From Candidatus Paenalcaligenes intestinipullorum (GTDB lineage Bacteria > Pseudomonadota > Gammaproteobacteria > Burkholderiales > Burkholderiaceae_B), in assembly GCA_019120675.1 (NCBI GenBank), contig DWUQ01000105.1:1-35202 (forward strand): a stretch of 35,202 nt of DNA, read 5' to 3'. A program made the position numbers and the translations under genes. This document shows, one piece after another, positions 19,242 through 29,492 of the stretch (the stretch's first letter is position 1; each line of letters opens with the position of its first letter). The notes below the pieces were generated by a model that saw only the letters and a list, made by a program, of their open reading frames with translations, was not told the DNA's origin and did not search any database.

Positions 19242-20431
19242 ACGCGCCGGCCCACCATCATGCTTCGGTTTTCAAAATCCACGCGCAACAGCATGGCAAA
19301 AGCCGCTAAATTCATGACCACACCTGTCCCACCGTAGCTTACCAATGGCAACGTCAGGCCTTTGGTCGGCAATAAGCCAAAACACACTCCAATATTGATA
19401 AAGGTTTGAATGGCAAACCAAATGCCCACACCATGGGCCACGAGTGCGCTAAAAAGACGCTCATTAGCAATGGCTTGATGAGCAATCTGAAACGCCCGAT
19501 GCACCACAAACACAAAAGCCAGTATTAACAAGGCCACCCCAAAAAAGCCCAGCTCTTCACCAATGACCGCAACGATAAAGTCGGTGTGCGCTTCAGGCAA
19601 ATAATGCAGCTTTTCAACGCTGGAGCCGATGCCAACACCAAACCACTCTCCTCGTCCTAAGGCAATCAAAGAGTGGGACAACTGGTAAGCGCTTCCATAG
19701 GCGTTGTCTGGATTCCATGGGTCCAAATACACCAAGAAACGTTGTACCCGCCAAGGTGACACCCAGACCATCATTAAAAATAATGCGCACATCAGCACAA
19801 TTAGGCCGGTAATGTACTTTTTATTCATGCCACCGATAAACAACAAACCAATCGCAATGGCCACGATGACGATCACCGCGCCCAAATCAGGCTCCATAAT
19901 GATTAATCCAGCCACCACCCCCAAACTCAGCACAATAGGGGCTAAGCCTCGTAAAAACGTGCCCATATAAGCCTGCTTGCGCTCGATGTAATACGCCACA
20001 AACAAAATCATCGCCACCTTCATGAGCTCAGAAGGCTGGAAATTAATGGGTCCTAGCGGCAACCAGCGACGCGCCCCATTCACCGTACGCCCAACACCTG
20101 GAATCAGCACCAACAACAACAAAAGCAAGCTAATAATAAATATTGGCAAGGCCAGTTTGCGCCAGACTTGCATGGGCACGCTGGCTACAAACAACGCGCC
20201 CACCAGCCCTATCGTGACAAAAGCCGTATGACGAATGACAAAATAATAACGGCCATAATTGGCATAACGCGGGCCATCCGCTAACGCAATGGAGGCCGAG
20301 TACACCATCAACAACCCAAAGCCCACTAAAGCAATACCGACTAATAAAAGCTTTGCGTCAAGCGTAGGCGCTGCCGTACGTGAGGTCGGCTGGCTTTTGA
20401 ATAAAGCGCTGAAATCACCCAACATACTCAT
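19238..20431 (-). CDS. ftsW: Septal peptidoglycan glycosyltransferase FtsW
   Basis: A 397-aa SEDS-family membrane protein with about ten transmembrane helices. SEDS signatures are visible: [41 protein letters not shown], the periplasmic [17 protein letters not shown] and [16 protein letters not shown] near the C-terminus. FtsW polymerises lipid II at the septum together with the transpeptidase FtsI. I place the start at 20431 ([10 protein letters not shown]), where GGAGG lies just upstream and the ATG overlaps the murD stop as ATGA; the ATG two codons later (20425) has better spacing to GGAGG and is equally possible. The ORF-track start is 17 residues too early. Confidence 0.96.
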   Translation of the reverse strand: MSMLGDFSALFKSQPTSRTAAPTLDAKLLLVGIALVGFGLLMVYSASIALADGPRYANYGRYYFVIRHTAFVTIGLVGALFVASVPMQVWRKLALPIFIISLLLLLLVLIPGVGRTVNGARRWLPLGPINFQPSELMKVAMILFVAYYIERKQAYMGTFLRGLAPIVLSLGVVAGLIIMEPDLGAVIVIVAIAIGLLFIGGMNKKYITGLIVLMCALFLMMVWVSPWRVQRFLVYLDPWNPDNAYGSAYQLSHSLIALGRGEWFGVGIGSSVEKLHYLPEAHTDFIVAVIGEELGFFGVALLILAFVFVVHRAFQIAHQAIANERLFSALVAHGVGIWFAIQTFINIGVCFGLLPTKGLTLPLVSYGGTGVVMNLAAFAMLLRVDFENRSMMVGRRV

Positions 20432-21924
20432 ACCACCTCCCCTGCTTGCAGCGCCAAGGCTTCCACGCACTGCGCAAAGCACTGACCGCGCTCTTGGTAG
20501 TTGGCAAACATATCGAGGCTCGCGCAGGCTGGAGACAGCAGCACCACATCCCCTGCTTGCGCAAGCTCGGCCGCCTGAGTGACGGCCTCAGTTAACGTCG
20601 CCACCTTTACTACTGGAAAGTCCGCAGCGTTTAGCACTTGCTGAATGCGTGCCGCATCTTGACCGAGCACGACAACGCCTCGCACGGACGTTTTATTTAG
20701 TGCTTCGGCAAGAGGCATGAAGTCTTGGCCTTTACCTACACCGCCTGCAATGAGCACCACAGGTTGCTGGAGACCAGTCAATGCCGCAACAGTGGCCCCG
20801 ACATTGGTGCCCTTGCTGTCATTGATATACCCCACGCCTTGACAGCTACGCAGCCACTGCATCCGATGAGGCTCGCCCTCGTAAGTACTGAGTGCCGACA
20901 GCAGCGCATCCCAATCCGCGCAGACACTGTGCGCGAGCGCCAAGGCGGCTAAGGCGTTACTTAAATTATGCTGACCGTGCAGACGCAGACTGCTGACTTC
21001 TAATAAATTGTCTATTTGATGCGCCGGTTGACGTTGAGCTTCAGCATGCAGCGACTCTGCCAAGGCATACGCCAAAAACTGTAAGGGGCCGACGCCCTGT
21101 AACCCCATATCACCACCCAGGAGCGGTGTATTCAAGCCAAAGCTACGTACGTTGGATGAGGTAAAGTCTGCTACCAACGCCGCTCTATTCGAATCGTCAC
21201 GATTCACCACCCAAGTTTGCGCGCTCGTGTAAATACGCGCTTTATCAGCTTGGTAGGCTTCCATGGAGCCGTGCCAGTCGCTGTGATCTTGAGACAGATT
21301 CAGCACCGTCGCCGCATGAAACTCTAAGGATCGCAACCAGTGCAATTGAAAGCTTGAAAGCTCCAGCACCCACACCTGAGGCAAGCTACCCGCTTGCATA
21401 CGCTGCGCTAACACACTAAGCGTGGCGGGACTGATGTTCCCTGCGACCACCACATCCCTATCACAAGCGTTCAGCATATGACGAGTCAGCTGGGTGACAG
21501 TGGTCTTGCCATTAGTGCCAGTAATGCCGATAACCTTAGGCGTATACCCTTGGCCCGCCAGGTCCCTCAACGCCAAGGCAAACAGCTCGACCTCATTCAT
21601 AACCTGAATGGACTGAGTATGCGCCAAGGCCAACAACTCACGTATCCCTGCCTGCAAGGGGGACAAACCAGGGCTGATTACAATGCGGACGACCTGCTCC
21701 AATACCTCAGGCTGCAACGCGGCATCGCCCTCAACCAGCTCAATCCGATCTGGAAAGCGTTGTTTTAGATTATGGCTGGCAGCTAAACCCACGCGGGTAT
21801 CGGCTAGACGTAACTCCCCTGCTCCCTGCTGTAGGCACCACTGTGCCGCAGCCACGCCAGTTTCTCCCATTCCCAGAATGAGAGTTTTGCCGGTAAGGGA
21901 TAAGGAGGGAAAGTGATAATTCAT
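20428..21924 (-). CDS. murD: UDP-N-acetylmuramoyl-L-alanine--D-glutamate ligase MurD
   Basis: A 498-aa Mur ligase, longer than the E. coli enzyme (about 438 as I recall) through insertions in the central and C-terminal domains. The N-terminal fold holds LILGMGETGVAAAQW, the P-loop is VIGITGTNGKTTVTQL, the segment DHSDWHGSMEAYQADKARIY includes the region of the carbamylated lysine, and YINDSKGTNVGATVAAL marks MurD. It adds D-glutamate to UDP-MurNAc-L-Ala. The ORF track begins 29 residues early inside mraY; the start at [13 protein letters not shown] overlaps the mraY stop by one base (TGATG). Confidence 0.96.
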   Translation of the reverse strand: MNYHFPSLSLTGKTLILGMGETGVAAAQWCLQQGAGELRLADTRVGLAASHNLKQRFPDRIELVEGDAALQPEVLEQVVRIVISPGLSPLQAGIRELLALAHTQSIQVMNEVELFALALRDLAGQGYTPKVIGITGTNGKTTVTQLTRHMLNACDRDVVVAGNISPATLSVLAQRMQAGSLPQVWVLELSSFQLHWLRSLEFHAATVLNLSQDHSDWHGSMEAYQADKARIYTSAQTWVVNRDDSNRAALVADFTSSNVRSFGLNTPLLGGDMGLQGVGPLQFLAYALAESLHAEAQRQPAHQIDNLLEVSSLRLHGQHNLSNALAALALAHSVCADWDALLSALSTYEGEPHRMQWLRSCQGVGYINDSKGTNVGATVAALTGLQQPVVLIAGGVGKGQDFMPLAEALNKTSVRGVVVLGQDAARIQQVLNAADFPVVKVATLTEAVTQAAELAQAGDVVLLSPACASLDMFANYQERGQCFAQCVEALALQAGEVV

Positions 21925-23096
21925 CAACGTAATTTCAAAGTAGCTAAGCCCAGCAACACAAGCATCATGGTGATGATCCAAAAACGGACCACCACCTGCG
22001 TTTCTTTCCAACCACTGACTTCAAAATGGTGATGCAACGGGGCCATCTTAAAAATCCGCCGTCCCTCACCATATTTGCGTTTGGTATAGCGAAACCACGT
22101 CACTTGCATCATCACTGACAAGGTTTCTACAACAAAGACCCCGCCCATAATAAAAAACACAATTTCTTGCCGAACAATCACGGCAATCGTGCCCAACGCG
22201 CCACCCAAGGCTAAAGCACCCACATCGCCCATAAACACCTGAGCCGGGTAGGTGTTAAACCACAAAAAGGCAAGCCCTGCCCCTGCGATAGCGGCACAAA
22301 TCACCATGAGTTCGGAAGCACCCGAAATATAGGGAAATAATAAATATTTAGAGTAGTCGACACGCCCAACCACATAAGCAAAGATCCCCAGCGCGCTCCC
22401 AACCATGACTGTTGGCATAATGGCTAAACCATCGAGGCCATCCGTGAGATTGACCGCATTGCTGGAACCAACAATCACAAACCACGTCAACGCCACAAAA
22501 CCAAACACCCCTAAGGGATAACTAATGCTTTTAAAAAACGGGACGATCAAATCCGCGTTGGTGGGCAAGGACATGGTAAAGCCGCTCATCACCCAATCGC
22601 GGAACAGCGGCCACAGCTCGGCAGAGTCTGGTGCAGACACGGCAAAGGCCAAATAAACCGCAGCCACCATACCAATAATGCTTTGCCAGAAAAACTTTTG
22701 TCGTGAGGACATGCCTTCGGGGTCACGATGCACGACTTTTTTGTAATCGTCCGCCCAGCCAATCCAGCCAAAGCCAAACGTGACCAATAAGACCACCCAA
22801 ACAAAACGATTCGTCCAATCTGCCCACAACAACGTACTGACCGCAATTGAGATTAGAATCAGCACACCACCCATGGTGGGGGTGCCATTTTTCTGGATAT
22901 GGGATTCTGGGCCATAACTGCGCACCGCTTGGCCAATTTTCATTTCGGTTAAGCGACGGATGACTCGTGGACCGCACCAAAGACCTATGATTAACGAGGT
23001 CGCGCAGGCCAATAACGCACGCAAGGTAATGTATTCAAATACCGCAAAGGCGCGAATATGAGAATCCGCTAAAAATCGCGCCAACTCAAGCAACAT
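21924..23096 (-). CDS. mraY: Phospho-N-acetylmuramoyl-pentapeptide transferase MraY
   Basis: A 390-aa integral membrane enzyme with about ten transmembrane helices. It transfers phospho-MurNAc-pentapeptide to undecaprenyl phosphate, making lipid I. Family signatures are [13 protein letters not shown] (near 71-83), [11 protein letters not shown] with the catalytic aspartate pair, [16 protein letters not shown], and [15 protein letters not shown], plus the cytoplasmic [15 protein letters not shown]. The start at [12 protein letters not shown] (23096) lies inside the end of murE-murF, an 11-base overlap; the ORF track starts 22 residues earlier in the overlapping gene. Confidence 0.97.
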   Translation of the reverse strand: MLLELARFLADSHIRAFAVFEYITLRALLACATSLIIGLWCGPRVIRRLTEMKIGQAVRSYGPESHIQKNGTPTMGGVLILISIAVSTLLWADWTNRFVWVVLLVTFGFGWIGWADDYKKVVHRDPEGMSSRQKFFWQSIIGMVAAVYLAFAVSAPDSAELWPLFRDWVMSGFTMSLPTNADLIVPFFKSISYPLGVFGFVALTWFVIVGSSNAVNLTDGLDGLAIMPTVMVGSALGIFAYVVGRVDYSKYLLFPYISGASELMVICAAIAGAGLAFLWFNTYPAQVFMGDVGALALGGALGTIAVIVRQEIVFFIMGGVFVVETLSVMMQVTWFRYTKRKYGEGRRIFKMAPLHHHFEVSGWKETQVVVRFWIITMMLVLLGLATLKLR

Positions 23097-25878
23097 GGGA
23101 AGCCCCGTCCTTATCTGAAAAATGCTGCTCAAGCGCAGTAACCACCCGATCCATACGCGCACTGCGTGAGCCTTTGATCAGCACATGAGCCGGCATTAAA
23201 GCGATAAGCTCCTCAACCAAGCTTTCTAGGCTTTCAACGACTTGCGCCGCTTCACCATACGCTTGGGCGGCATATTTTGCATCATTTCCTAAAACTAATA
23301 AATGGCCAATGCCTTGGTCGCGTGCATAATTTCCAACTTCAGCATGCACCGCTTGGCTCTGCACCCCGACTTCACTCATATCGCCTAATACGAGGACACG
23401 CTCGCCTTCAAGCTGAGCCAACACATCAATAGCAGCCCGTACTGAATCGGGATTCGCGTTGTAGCTGTCGTCGATGAGCTGAAAGCCTGGCACGACAGTT
23501 TTGGGCTGCATCCGCCCCTGCACGGGCTTGAAGGATTGTAGACCTTCGATTATTGCAGGCAATTCGATACCAATCGCCCACGCGCAAGCGCTCGCTGCTA
23601 ACGCATTGCGTAGATTATGGACACCAGGAGCGGGCAATTTAACCTTGGCTTGCTCAGAATGAATGGTCAGGGTAAAGCCTGTGGATTCGGCGCCAGCATG
23701 AATGGTGGTTGCACTGACCTCCGCACCCTCAGCAAACCCAAAACGCACGACCGACCGCTCACCGGCGTACTCTTGCCACAAGGCCGTATACGGCTCATCA
23801 TTCGGAAAAACCGCTACGCCCTGGTCAGCAAGACCGCGAATGACCTCACCGTTTTCTTGAGCAACGGCTTCCACCGTATGCAAAAACTCTTGGTGCTCAC
23901 GTTGTGCATTATTGACTAAAGCCACAGTGGGTTGGGCAATGGCGGTTAACACTGCAATCTCGCCTGGGTGATTCATCCCCAACTCAAATACGGCAGCCTG
24001 ATGCTCGGTGCGCAAACGCAGCACCGATAGCGGCACGCCTAAGTCGTTGTTCAAATTGCCGACTGTTGCCACCGTATGGCCTTGACCAAACTGAGCACGG
24101 AAAATGCTGGCGACCATTTCTTTGGTGGTCGTTTTGCCATTGCTGCCGCAAATTGCCACCACAGGGATGGAAAAACGTTGCCGCCAAACGGTAGCAATCG
24201 TAATTAATGCTTGGCGGGTATCGCCCAATACAAACTGAGGCAGATTTACTTCAGGGTGTGGCTCGCTAACGATCGCGGCACACGCCCCTTTTTCACGCGC
24301 TAAAGCCAAATAAGCATGCCCATCAAAGCGCTCACCATTTAAGGCGACAAATAAATCATTAGGCTGTAGCGTCCGCGTGTCGGTGGATAGGTTCACTCCT
24401 CGCAACCAGCTCAGCGCAAAGCTACCCCACTGACGGTCATCAAACGCAAAGCGTTCCCCCTTGATCTCTTGGTACGTTTCGTGCCCTTTACCCGCGATTA
24501 AAATCAAATCGGCGGGCTCGGCTTGCCAAATGGTTTCTAAAATCGCTTTGGCGCGATCGGGCTGCACGCGTGTGTGGGCGGCGTTGGAGTCGATGCCGTC
24601 GAGGATTTGTTTCAGAATATCGTCGGGATCCTCGGAGCGTGGGTTGTCGTTGGTCAGCACCACCTCATCGGCTAATGCTGCCGCAATGCCACCCATTATT
24701 GGACGCTTAGCGCGATCCCGATCGCCACCACACCCAAAAATACACTTTAGTTTGCCACCACGAATTGTGGCCACGCCTCGCAAAGCATGCAAAGCGCGCT
24801 CAAGCGCATCAGGGCTATGGGCATAGTCCACCACCACCAAAGGGGCGGGGGCATTTTTAGCAATGGCCGCCACCGCGTTAACAATCTCTAGACGGCCTGC
24901 GACGGGGCCTAAGGTCGCCATGAGGCGGGCAATTTTAGAGACCGGCCAACCTAATTCGGTCAAAATCCCTGAAACCAATAACAAGTTCGCTACATTGTGC
25001 TCACCCAGTAAGTGAGTCAAAATTTGCGCTTGACCATGAGCGGTTTGCAACGTGAAAACCTGGCCGTCTGCGCCGTGATGGACATCACTGGCCACCACAT
25101 CGGCCGACGTATCTTGTAAAGAATACGATACTTTTTTGGCGTGCAAAGGCTGTGACAAGAGTTCGCGTCCAAACGCATCGTCCGCATTGATAACAGCCGT
25201 TTGCAAACCGGGCCAATGAAACAAACGGTTTTTGGCGGCTTGGTAGTTTTCGAGCGTCTCGTGATAATCCAAGTGATCATGCGACAAATTCGTGAACGCT
25301 GCGATGGCAATGTTGACACCATCTAAACGCCCTTGCTCAATTCCAATCGAAGACGCTTCCAAAGCGACCAAATTAGCCCCCGCTGCGCGCAAACGCGCCA
25401 AGCTTCGGTGCATGGTCAGCACATCTGGCGTCGTCAACGCCCCACCGAGGTTGGTGCCATCCGGTAAGGTCACCCCCAAGGTGCCAATCGTGCCACACGG
25501 CACAGTCGAGTTATTCAGCGCACCGGCCAACCACTGCACACTTGAGGTTTTACCGTTGGTGCCGGTCACGGCCATAATGGTCATCGCCTCAGAAGGCCGT
25601 CCCCACCACTCATGAGCCACTTCCCCTAATAAGGCTTGCAAACCGACAACCTCGAGTACGGGCACAGATAGTGTACGCGGCTGCTGAAAGGCCTCCGTAA
25701 CCACGGCGACCGCGCCGTTTTCAATGGCGGCTTCGATAAAATCCCGTCCATCCCCTGCTACGCCGGGGCAAGCGACAAACACATCCCCTGCTGTCAACTG
25801 CCGAGAATCCAAACACAGCTGTGCCGTCTCGGGCACATGCTGACGCAACCACTCAATAATCTTTACTGCTGTGGACAT
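23086..25878 (-). CDS. murE-murF: MurE-MurF fusion: tripeptide and pentapeptide Mur ligase in one chain
   Basis: A single 930-aa frame with two complete Mur ligases. The first half (about 1-490) is MurE: P-loop [13 protein letters not shown] (104-116), [18 protein letters not shown] with the candidate carbamylated lysine, and DNPRSEDP (411-418), the signature for meso-diaminopimelate. The second half (about 493-930) is Mur[24 protein letters not shown], a second P-loop [13 protein letters not shown] (576-588), [13 protein letters not shown], and [16 protein letters not shown]. MurF seems to lack roughly 25 N-terminal residues relative to E. coli MurF, so the junction (about 485-498) is tight with no long linker. 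The protein adds meso-DAP and then D-Ala-D-Ala. It starts 2 bases after ftsI. MurE-MurF fusions are known in Bordetella and relatives, so this is lineage-typical, not an assembly artefact. Confidence 0.97.
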   Translation of the reverse strand: MSTAVKIIEWLRQHVPETAQLCLDSRQLTAGDVFVACPGVAGDGRDFIEAAIENGAVAVVTEAFQQPRTLSVPVLEVVGLQALLGEVAHEWWGRPSEAMTIMAVTGTNGKTSSVQWLAGALNNSTVPCGTIGTLGVTLPDGTNLGGALTTPDVLTMHRSLARLRAAGANLVALEASSIGIEQGRLDGVNIAIAAFTNLSHDHLDYHETLENYQAAKNRLFHWPGLQTAVINADDAFGRELLSQPLHAKKVSYSLQDTSADVVASDVHHGADGQVFTLQTAHGQAQILTHLLGEHNVANLLLVSGILTELGWPVSKIARLMATLGPVAGRLEIVNAVAAIAKNAPAPLVVVDYAHSPDALERALHALRGVATIRGGKLKCIFGCGGDRDRAKRPIMGGIAAALADEVVLTNDNPRSEDPDDILKQILDGIDSNAAHTRVQPDRAKAILETIWQAEPADLILIAGKGHETYQEIKGERFAFDDRQWGSFALSWLRGVNLSTDTRTLQPNDLFVALNGERFDGHAYLALAREKGACAAIVSEPHPEVNLPQFVLGDTRQALITIATVWRQRFSIPVVAICGSNGKTTTKEMVASIFRAQFGQGHTVATVGNLNNDLGVPLSVLRLRTEHQAAVFELGMNHPGEIAVLTAIAQPTVALVNNAQREHQEFLHTVEAVAQENGEVIRGLADQGVAVFPNDEPYTALWQEYAGERSVVRFGFAEGAEVSATTIHAGAESTGFTLTIHSEQAKVKLPAPGVHNLRNALAASACAWAIGIELPAIIEGLQSFKPVQGRMQPKTVVPGFQLIDDSYNANPDSVRAAIDVLAQLEGERVLVLGDMSEVGVQSQAVHAEVGNYARDQGIGHLLVLGNDAKYAAQAYGEAAQVVESLESLVEELIALMPAHVLIKGSRSARMDRVVTALEQHFSDKDGASHVA

Positions 25879-25880
25879 TC

Positions 25881-27614
25881 TTATTCCTCTTTTTGCTCAG
25901 CTTGCAAAGCCACTAAAGGCTCAATCGGTGCGTCGGGTTGCACCCCCATACGCCGCAAACTGTTTGCCATAATCTCTGAAAAAACGGGAGCCGCTACACG
26001 CCCCCCAAAATAGGCCCCTTGAGGCTCATCAATACTGACTGCTACGACTAAGCGTGGATCCGATACCGGCGCAAAACCCACAAACGAGCTGCGATAACGT
26101 GATTTACTGTACTTACCATCAACGATTTTACGCGCCGTACCACTCTTTCCTGCCACCCGATAACCTTGCACCTGAGCCAGCTTTGCCCCATCTGGCCCTG
26201 CAGCCGCTTCGAGCATCGCCCGTACGGTACGCGCCACTTCGGGCTTGAACACCGGAACACTAGCCGGTTTAGCCGTGTTTTTGAGTAAACTTAAAAACAC
26301 CATATCGCCATCTCGGGCAAACACCGTATAGGCATGCGCCATTTGCAGCAACGATACGGACAGACCATACCCATACGCCATCGTGGCGCGCTCAATCGGA
26401 CGCCAGCGCGCCCAAGGGCGCAAACGACCCGCGGCCGCACCTGGGAAATTGGTCTGCGGTGAACGCCCAAAGCCCAACAGGTTAAAACTATTCCACATTT
26501 CTTCTGAGCTTAAACGCTCCGAAATCATGGTCATGCCGATATTACTTGAGCGCTGCAAAATGCCCGCGGCATCCAAAGTGCCGTTAAAACGGCTCACATC
26601 GGTGATCGTATGACCTTGATACCGATACGCCCCATTGCCCGTATTGAACTTGGTGGAGGTGGAAATCTTGTTGTTGTTTAAAGCCACGGCTACCGTGAAG
26701 GGCTTCATCGTTGAGCCGGGCTCAAAGGTGTCGGTGATCACACGATTTCTGAGCGCACTGCCACGACGCTCGCTACGCTCATTGGGATCATAGGTCGGCA
26801 AATTCACCAGCGCCAATAGCTCGCCCGAACGCACATCAATAATAACTGCGGACGCCGCACTGGCTTGGGTTTCTTCGAGGCTCTTTTTGAGGGCGGCGTA
26901 CGCGTCGTATTGCAACGCGGCATCAATAGAAAGCTGTAAGTCCTGACCATTTACGGGTGGGATGGCATCGCGCACATCCTCGATGATATTGCCCAAACGA
27001 TCTCGAATGACCCGTCGCGACCCAGCAGTACCAGAAAGCTCCTGATTAAAAGAAAGCTCAATGCCTTCGATGCCTTGGTCTTCAATATCGGTAAAGCCAG
27101 TCACGTGCGCCATGACCTCGCCTTGGGGGTACGAGCGACGCACCTCATCTTGATCGTGGATACCGGGGATCTTTAAGCTCGCGATTTCTTTGGCGAGCTC
27201 CATCTCAACCTGTCGACGCAAATACACAAAGCTACGGTCTTCGGTGTTGATACGACGCTGCACCTCATCAGGGCTCATCTCCAGCAAGGATGCGAGCTTA
27301 GCGACCTGCTCGGGAGTGGCTTTTTTTGCATCCTCGGGCAAGGCCCAGATCGCTTTAACGGCCACACTACTGGCCAACACCACTTCACCCGTGCGATCGA
27401 ACACCTTGCCCCGTGTAGCGGGCAAGACAACCGTACGCTCATACCGGCGTTCGCCTTGTTGCTGTAAGAACTCAGTTGAAAAGGCTTGAACGTGTACGGC
27501 TTTGACTAATAAAGCAATAAAACCCAACACCAGCATGCGCCATACCCAGCGCGCTCGGCTGATGGAAGCGTGCTCGGCAAGCATGGCGCGCTGATGGTAA
27601 TGAGGCTGAGGCAT
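25881..27614 (-). CDS. ftsI: Septal peptidoglycan transpeptidase FtsI (PBP3)
   Basis: A 577-aa class B penicillin-binding protein. A cytoplasmic N-terminus and one transmembrane helix (about 25-45) are followed by the pedestal domain (TRGKVFDRTGEVVLASS onward) and the transpeptidase domain. Catalytic motifs are STMK with nucleophile S301, SSN at 356-358, and KSGT at 490-493. It crosslinks septal peptidoglycan together with FtsW. Its ATG shares one base with the ftsL stop (TAATG), indicating coupled translation. Length and motif spacing are normal, with nothing that suggests altered beta-lactam binding by eye. Confidence 0.97.
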   Translation of the reverse strand: MPQPHYHQRAMLAEHASISRARWVWRMLVLGFIALLVKAVHVQAFSTEFLQQQGERRYERTVVLPATRGKVFDRTGEVVLASSVAVKAIWALPEDAKKATPEQVAKLASLLEMSPDEVQRRINTEDRSFVYLRRQVEMELAKEIASLKIPGIHDQDEVRRSYPQGEVMAHVTGFTDIEDQGIEGIELSFNQELSGTAGSRRVIRDRLGNIIEDVRDAIPPVNGQDLQLSIDAALQYDAYAALKKSLEETQASAASAVIIDVRSGELLALVNLPTYDPNERSERRGSALRNRVITDTFEPGSTMKPFTVAVALNNNKISTSTKFNTGNGAYRYQGHTITDVSRFNGTLDAAGILQRSSNIGMTMISERLSSEEMWNSFNLLGFGRSPQTNFPGAAAGRLRPWARWRPIERATMAYGYGLSVSLLQMAHAYTVFARDGDMVFLSLLKNTAKPASVPVFKPEVARTVRAMLEAAAGPDGAKLAQVQGYRVAGKSGTARKIVDGKYSKSRYRSSFVGFAPVSDPRLVVAVSIDEPQGAYFGGRVAAPVFSEIMANSLRRMGVQPDAPIEPLVALQAEQKEE

Positions 27615-27925
27615 TATTGTGCTCCCTGTTTAAGGGGCATGGCACCGCCACGGGATAAAACCGTTGCAGGCAAATAGAGCGTGCGATCGGGCGAGCCGCC
27701 AATCAATTCGAGCTCCTGTCGCGCCAAACGATCCACACGGGCATTACTCGCCAAGCTGGCGCGTTCGGCTTGTAGACGACGCCATTCTAAATCCAGCTCA
27801 CGCGCTTGACGCACTAAACGTTCTGTTTCCATATAGAGCTGGCGCGCTTGATAGCGCGCCGAGACCAAAGAGAGAGCTGAGACCATCAGCACCAAGGCCA
27901 AACCAAAACGAAGCAACAAGCTCAC
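27614..27925 (-). CDS. ftsL: Cell division protein FtsL
   Basis: A 103-aa bitopic protein. A very short N-terminus leads into a transmembrane helix (about 4-22), then a periplasmic coiled coil (about 28-70: ARQLYMETERLVRQARELDLEWRR and onward), then a short tail. FtsL pairs with FtsB and FtsQ and activates FtsWI. The start is GTG at 27925, overlapping the rsmH stop as GTGA. Identity rests on size, topology and its exact place between rsmH and ftsI, since the family is poorly conserved. Confidence 0.9.
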   Translation of the reverse strand: MSLLLRFGLALVLMVSALSLVSARYQARQLYMETERLVRQARELDLEWRRLQAERASLASNARVDRLARQELELIGGSPDRTLYLPATVLSRGGAMPLKQGAQ

Positions 27926-28986
27926 CGCCGTTTCCCCCGACGTGAATGATCACCACGCCCAGCTAAAGCTTGATGGGCTTGATCAAAAGTAGCGCGCCAA
28001 TCGTCCTGCAATGGCGTATACGTGCGCTCCGCTACTCGTAATACCGCCGAGCGAGCGCGCACATTGTGCTCTATTTCTGCCGCATTTGGGAGTACCCTAC
28101 CGATTGATCGCAACCATGGTTGGGGTAACTGCTCGACGGTTAAAGGCAAGTGGGCCACCGCAGCATCTGGGTTGGCCGCCGTGTTAATAAACTGTTTGAC
28201 AATACGATCCTCAAGAGAGTGAAAGCTAATCACAGCAAGACGGCCATCGGGCTTGAGCAGTTCAAGACTTAACGGCAGCGTGAGCGCAAGCTCTTCGAGC
28301 TCACGGTTGAGGTAAATCCGTATAGCCTGGAAGGTCCGGGTGGCAGGGTGATGACCCTTCTCGCGTGTGCGGACAACCGAGGCGACCAGCTCGGCGAGAT
28401 CGCTCGTTGTACGCAGCGGTAAGGATTCGCGGCGACTAACAATCGCCTTTGCAATCTGGAAAGCAAACCGTTCTTCGCCATAATCTGCTATGACCTCTTT
28501 AATTTCTTCAACACTGGCCTGGCTGAGCCATTCGGCTGCCGTTAAGCCTGTGGAGTTATTCATACGCATATCCAGAGGCCCCTCGCGCATAAACGAGAAC
28601 CCTCGCTCCGCCGCGTCCAGCTGCGGAGACGATACGCCCAGATCCATCATGATGCCGTCAACAGCGTGCACACCGTGCTCAGACAAAGCCGTATGCATCT
28701 GTTCAAAACCGGCATGAATTACTGTGATACGTTGGTCTTGTGAGGCCAGTGCCTGAGCCGCCTCAATGGCTTGTGGGTCTTTGTCGATGACAAACAGTCG
28801 AGCACTCGCATCGACATGCTGCAATAAGTATTGACTGTGGCCACCCCGCCCAAATGTGGCGTCGACATACACTGCATTTGGGATGGCTTTAGGCGCTATC
28901 AGGCCTGCCCGCTTAATATGAAAATCGGGCTCAATGAGAGCAGCCACAGTGGGCTCAAGCAATACGGAGCGATGAGCAAAACTCAT
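27922..28986 (-). CDS. rsmH: 16S rRNA (cytosine-1402-N4) methyltransferase RsmH
   Basis: A 354-aa SAM-dependent methyltransferase (MraW). The SAM-binding motif VDATFGRGGHSQYLL is at 41-55, with GIMMDLGVSSPQLDAAERGFSF, the substrate-domain segment RTFQAIRIYLNRELEEL and ISFHSLEDRIVKQFI all present. It methylates C1402 in the ribosomal P site on the 30S subunit. Relative to E. coli it carries an extra stretch of about 15 residues between the N-terminal AALIEPDF and the SAM motif, and a basic tail ending in RRGKRR. It begins 8 bases after mraZ and overlaps ftsL. Confidence 0.96.
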   Translation of the reverse strand: MSFAHRSVLLEPTVAALIEPDFHIKRAGLIAPKAIPNAVYVDATFGRGGHSQYLLQHVDASARLFVIDKDPQAIEAAQALASQDQRITVIHAGFEQMHTALSEHGVHAVDGIMMDLGVSSPQLDAAERGFSFMREGPLDMRMNNSTGLTAAEWLSQASVEEIKEVIADYGEERFAFQIAKAIVSRRESLPLRTTSDLAELVASVVRTREKGHHPATRTFQAIRIYLNRELEELALTLPLSLELLKPDGRLAVISFHSLEDRIVKQFINTAANPDAAVAHLPLTVEQLPQPWLRSIGRVLPNAAEIEHNVRARSAVLRVAERTYTPLQDDWRATFDQAHQALAGRGDHSRRGKRR

Positions 28987-28994
28987 GAGCCAAC

Positions 28995-29423
28995 TCAGAA
29001 AGAAAACTGTTCAAATACGGCAGTCATGCCTTGGGCGAGGTCTTGAGCCTGGCGTCGTTCGAGCTCTACGGCATCCCACAGCTCGAAATGCCCCCCTAAA
29101 CCGAGCAGCATGGCTCCACGCTCAAGGCCTACGGCAAGCCGTAACTCAGGCGCCACCAAAATACGGCCAGCACCATCCATTTCGACATCTTGGGCATTAC
29201 CCAGCAGTAAACGCTGCAAGGCACGGGCAGACATAGGGAAGGCAGCAATTTGTTGGCGTTTTTCTTCCCACAGGGAGCGTGGGTAAACCAAAAGGCAGCC
29301 ATCGGGGTGACGCGTAAGCGTGAGACGTCCGGATTCATGGTTGAGCAACGCGTCACGATGCCGTGTCGGTATAGCCATCCGACCCTTGGCATCTAATGTG
29401 AGAGCATTGCTGCCTTGGAACAT
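28995..29423 (-). CDS. mraZ: Transcriptional regulator MraZ
   Basis: A 142-aa protein with two SpoVT/AbrB-like DNA-binding repeats, each with its signature: ALTLDAKGRMAIP (about 7-19) and EMDGAGRILVAPEL (about 80-93). MraZ forms a ring-shaped oligomer that binds tandem direct repeats before its own gene and represses the dcw operon in E. coli. The ORF-track start is 23 residues early and would read through the operator; the start at MFQGSNALTLD (29423) has GAAGG immediately upstream. The promoter and four 10-bp-phased boxes directly precede it, matching autoregulation. Confidence 0.96.
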   Translation of the reverse strand: MFQGSNALTLDAKGRMAIPTRHRDALLNHESGRLTLTRHPDGCLLVYPRSLWEEKRQQIAAFPMSARALQRLLLGNAQDVEMDGAGRILVAPELRLAVGLERGAMLLGLGGHFELWDAVELERRQAQDLAQGMTAVFEQFSF

Positions 29424-29430
29424 CGCCTTC

Positions 29431-29466
29431 CCCACTTTTATACACAAAAACCTACTTTTTCCCACT
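29431..29466 (-). promoter_or_regulatory. MraZ operator: 10-bp-phased AGTGGG boxes
   Basis: On the minus strand, AGTGGG (29466-29461), AGTAGG (29456-29451), TGTGTA (29446-29441, degenerate) and AGTGGG (29436-29431) fall in exact 10-bp register. Known MraZ sites are TGGGN repeats spaced by 5 bases, the same periodicity. The first box overlaps the -10 hexamer and the last overlaps the mraZ ribosome binding region. Confidence 0.8.
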
Positions 29467-29492
29467 CTAAGCCAAGACACGAAAGTGGTCAA
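29464..29492 (-). promoter_or_regulatory. Sigma70-type promoter of the dcw operon
   Basis: On the minus strand, TTGACC (29492-29487) is followed by a 17-base spacer and TAGAGT (29469-29464). The hexamers and spacing fit sigma70, and the -10 overlaps the first MraZ box, the layout expected for repression by MraZ. The predicted transcript starts near 29457, about 34 bases before the mraZ ATG. Confidence 0.7.
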
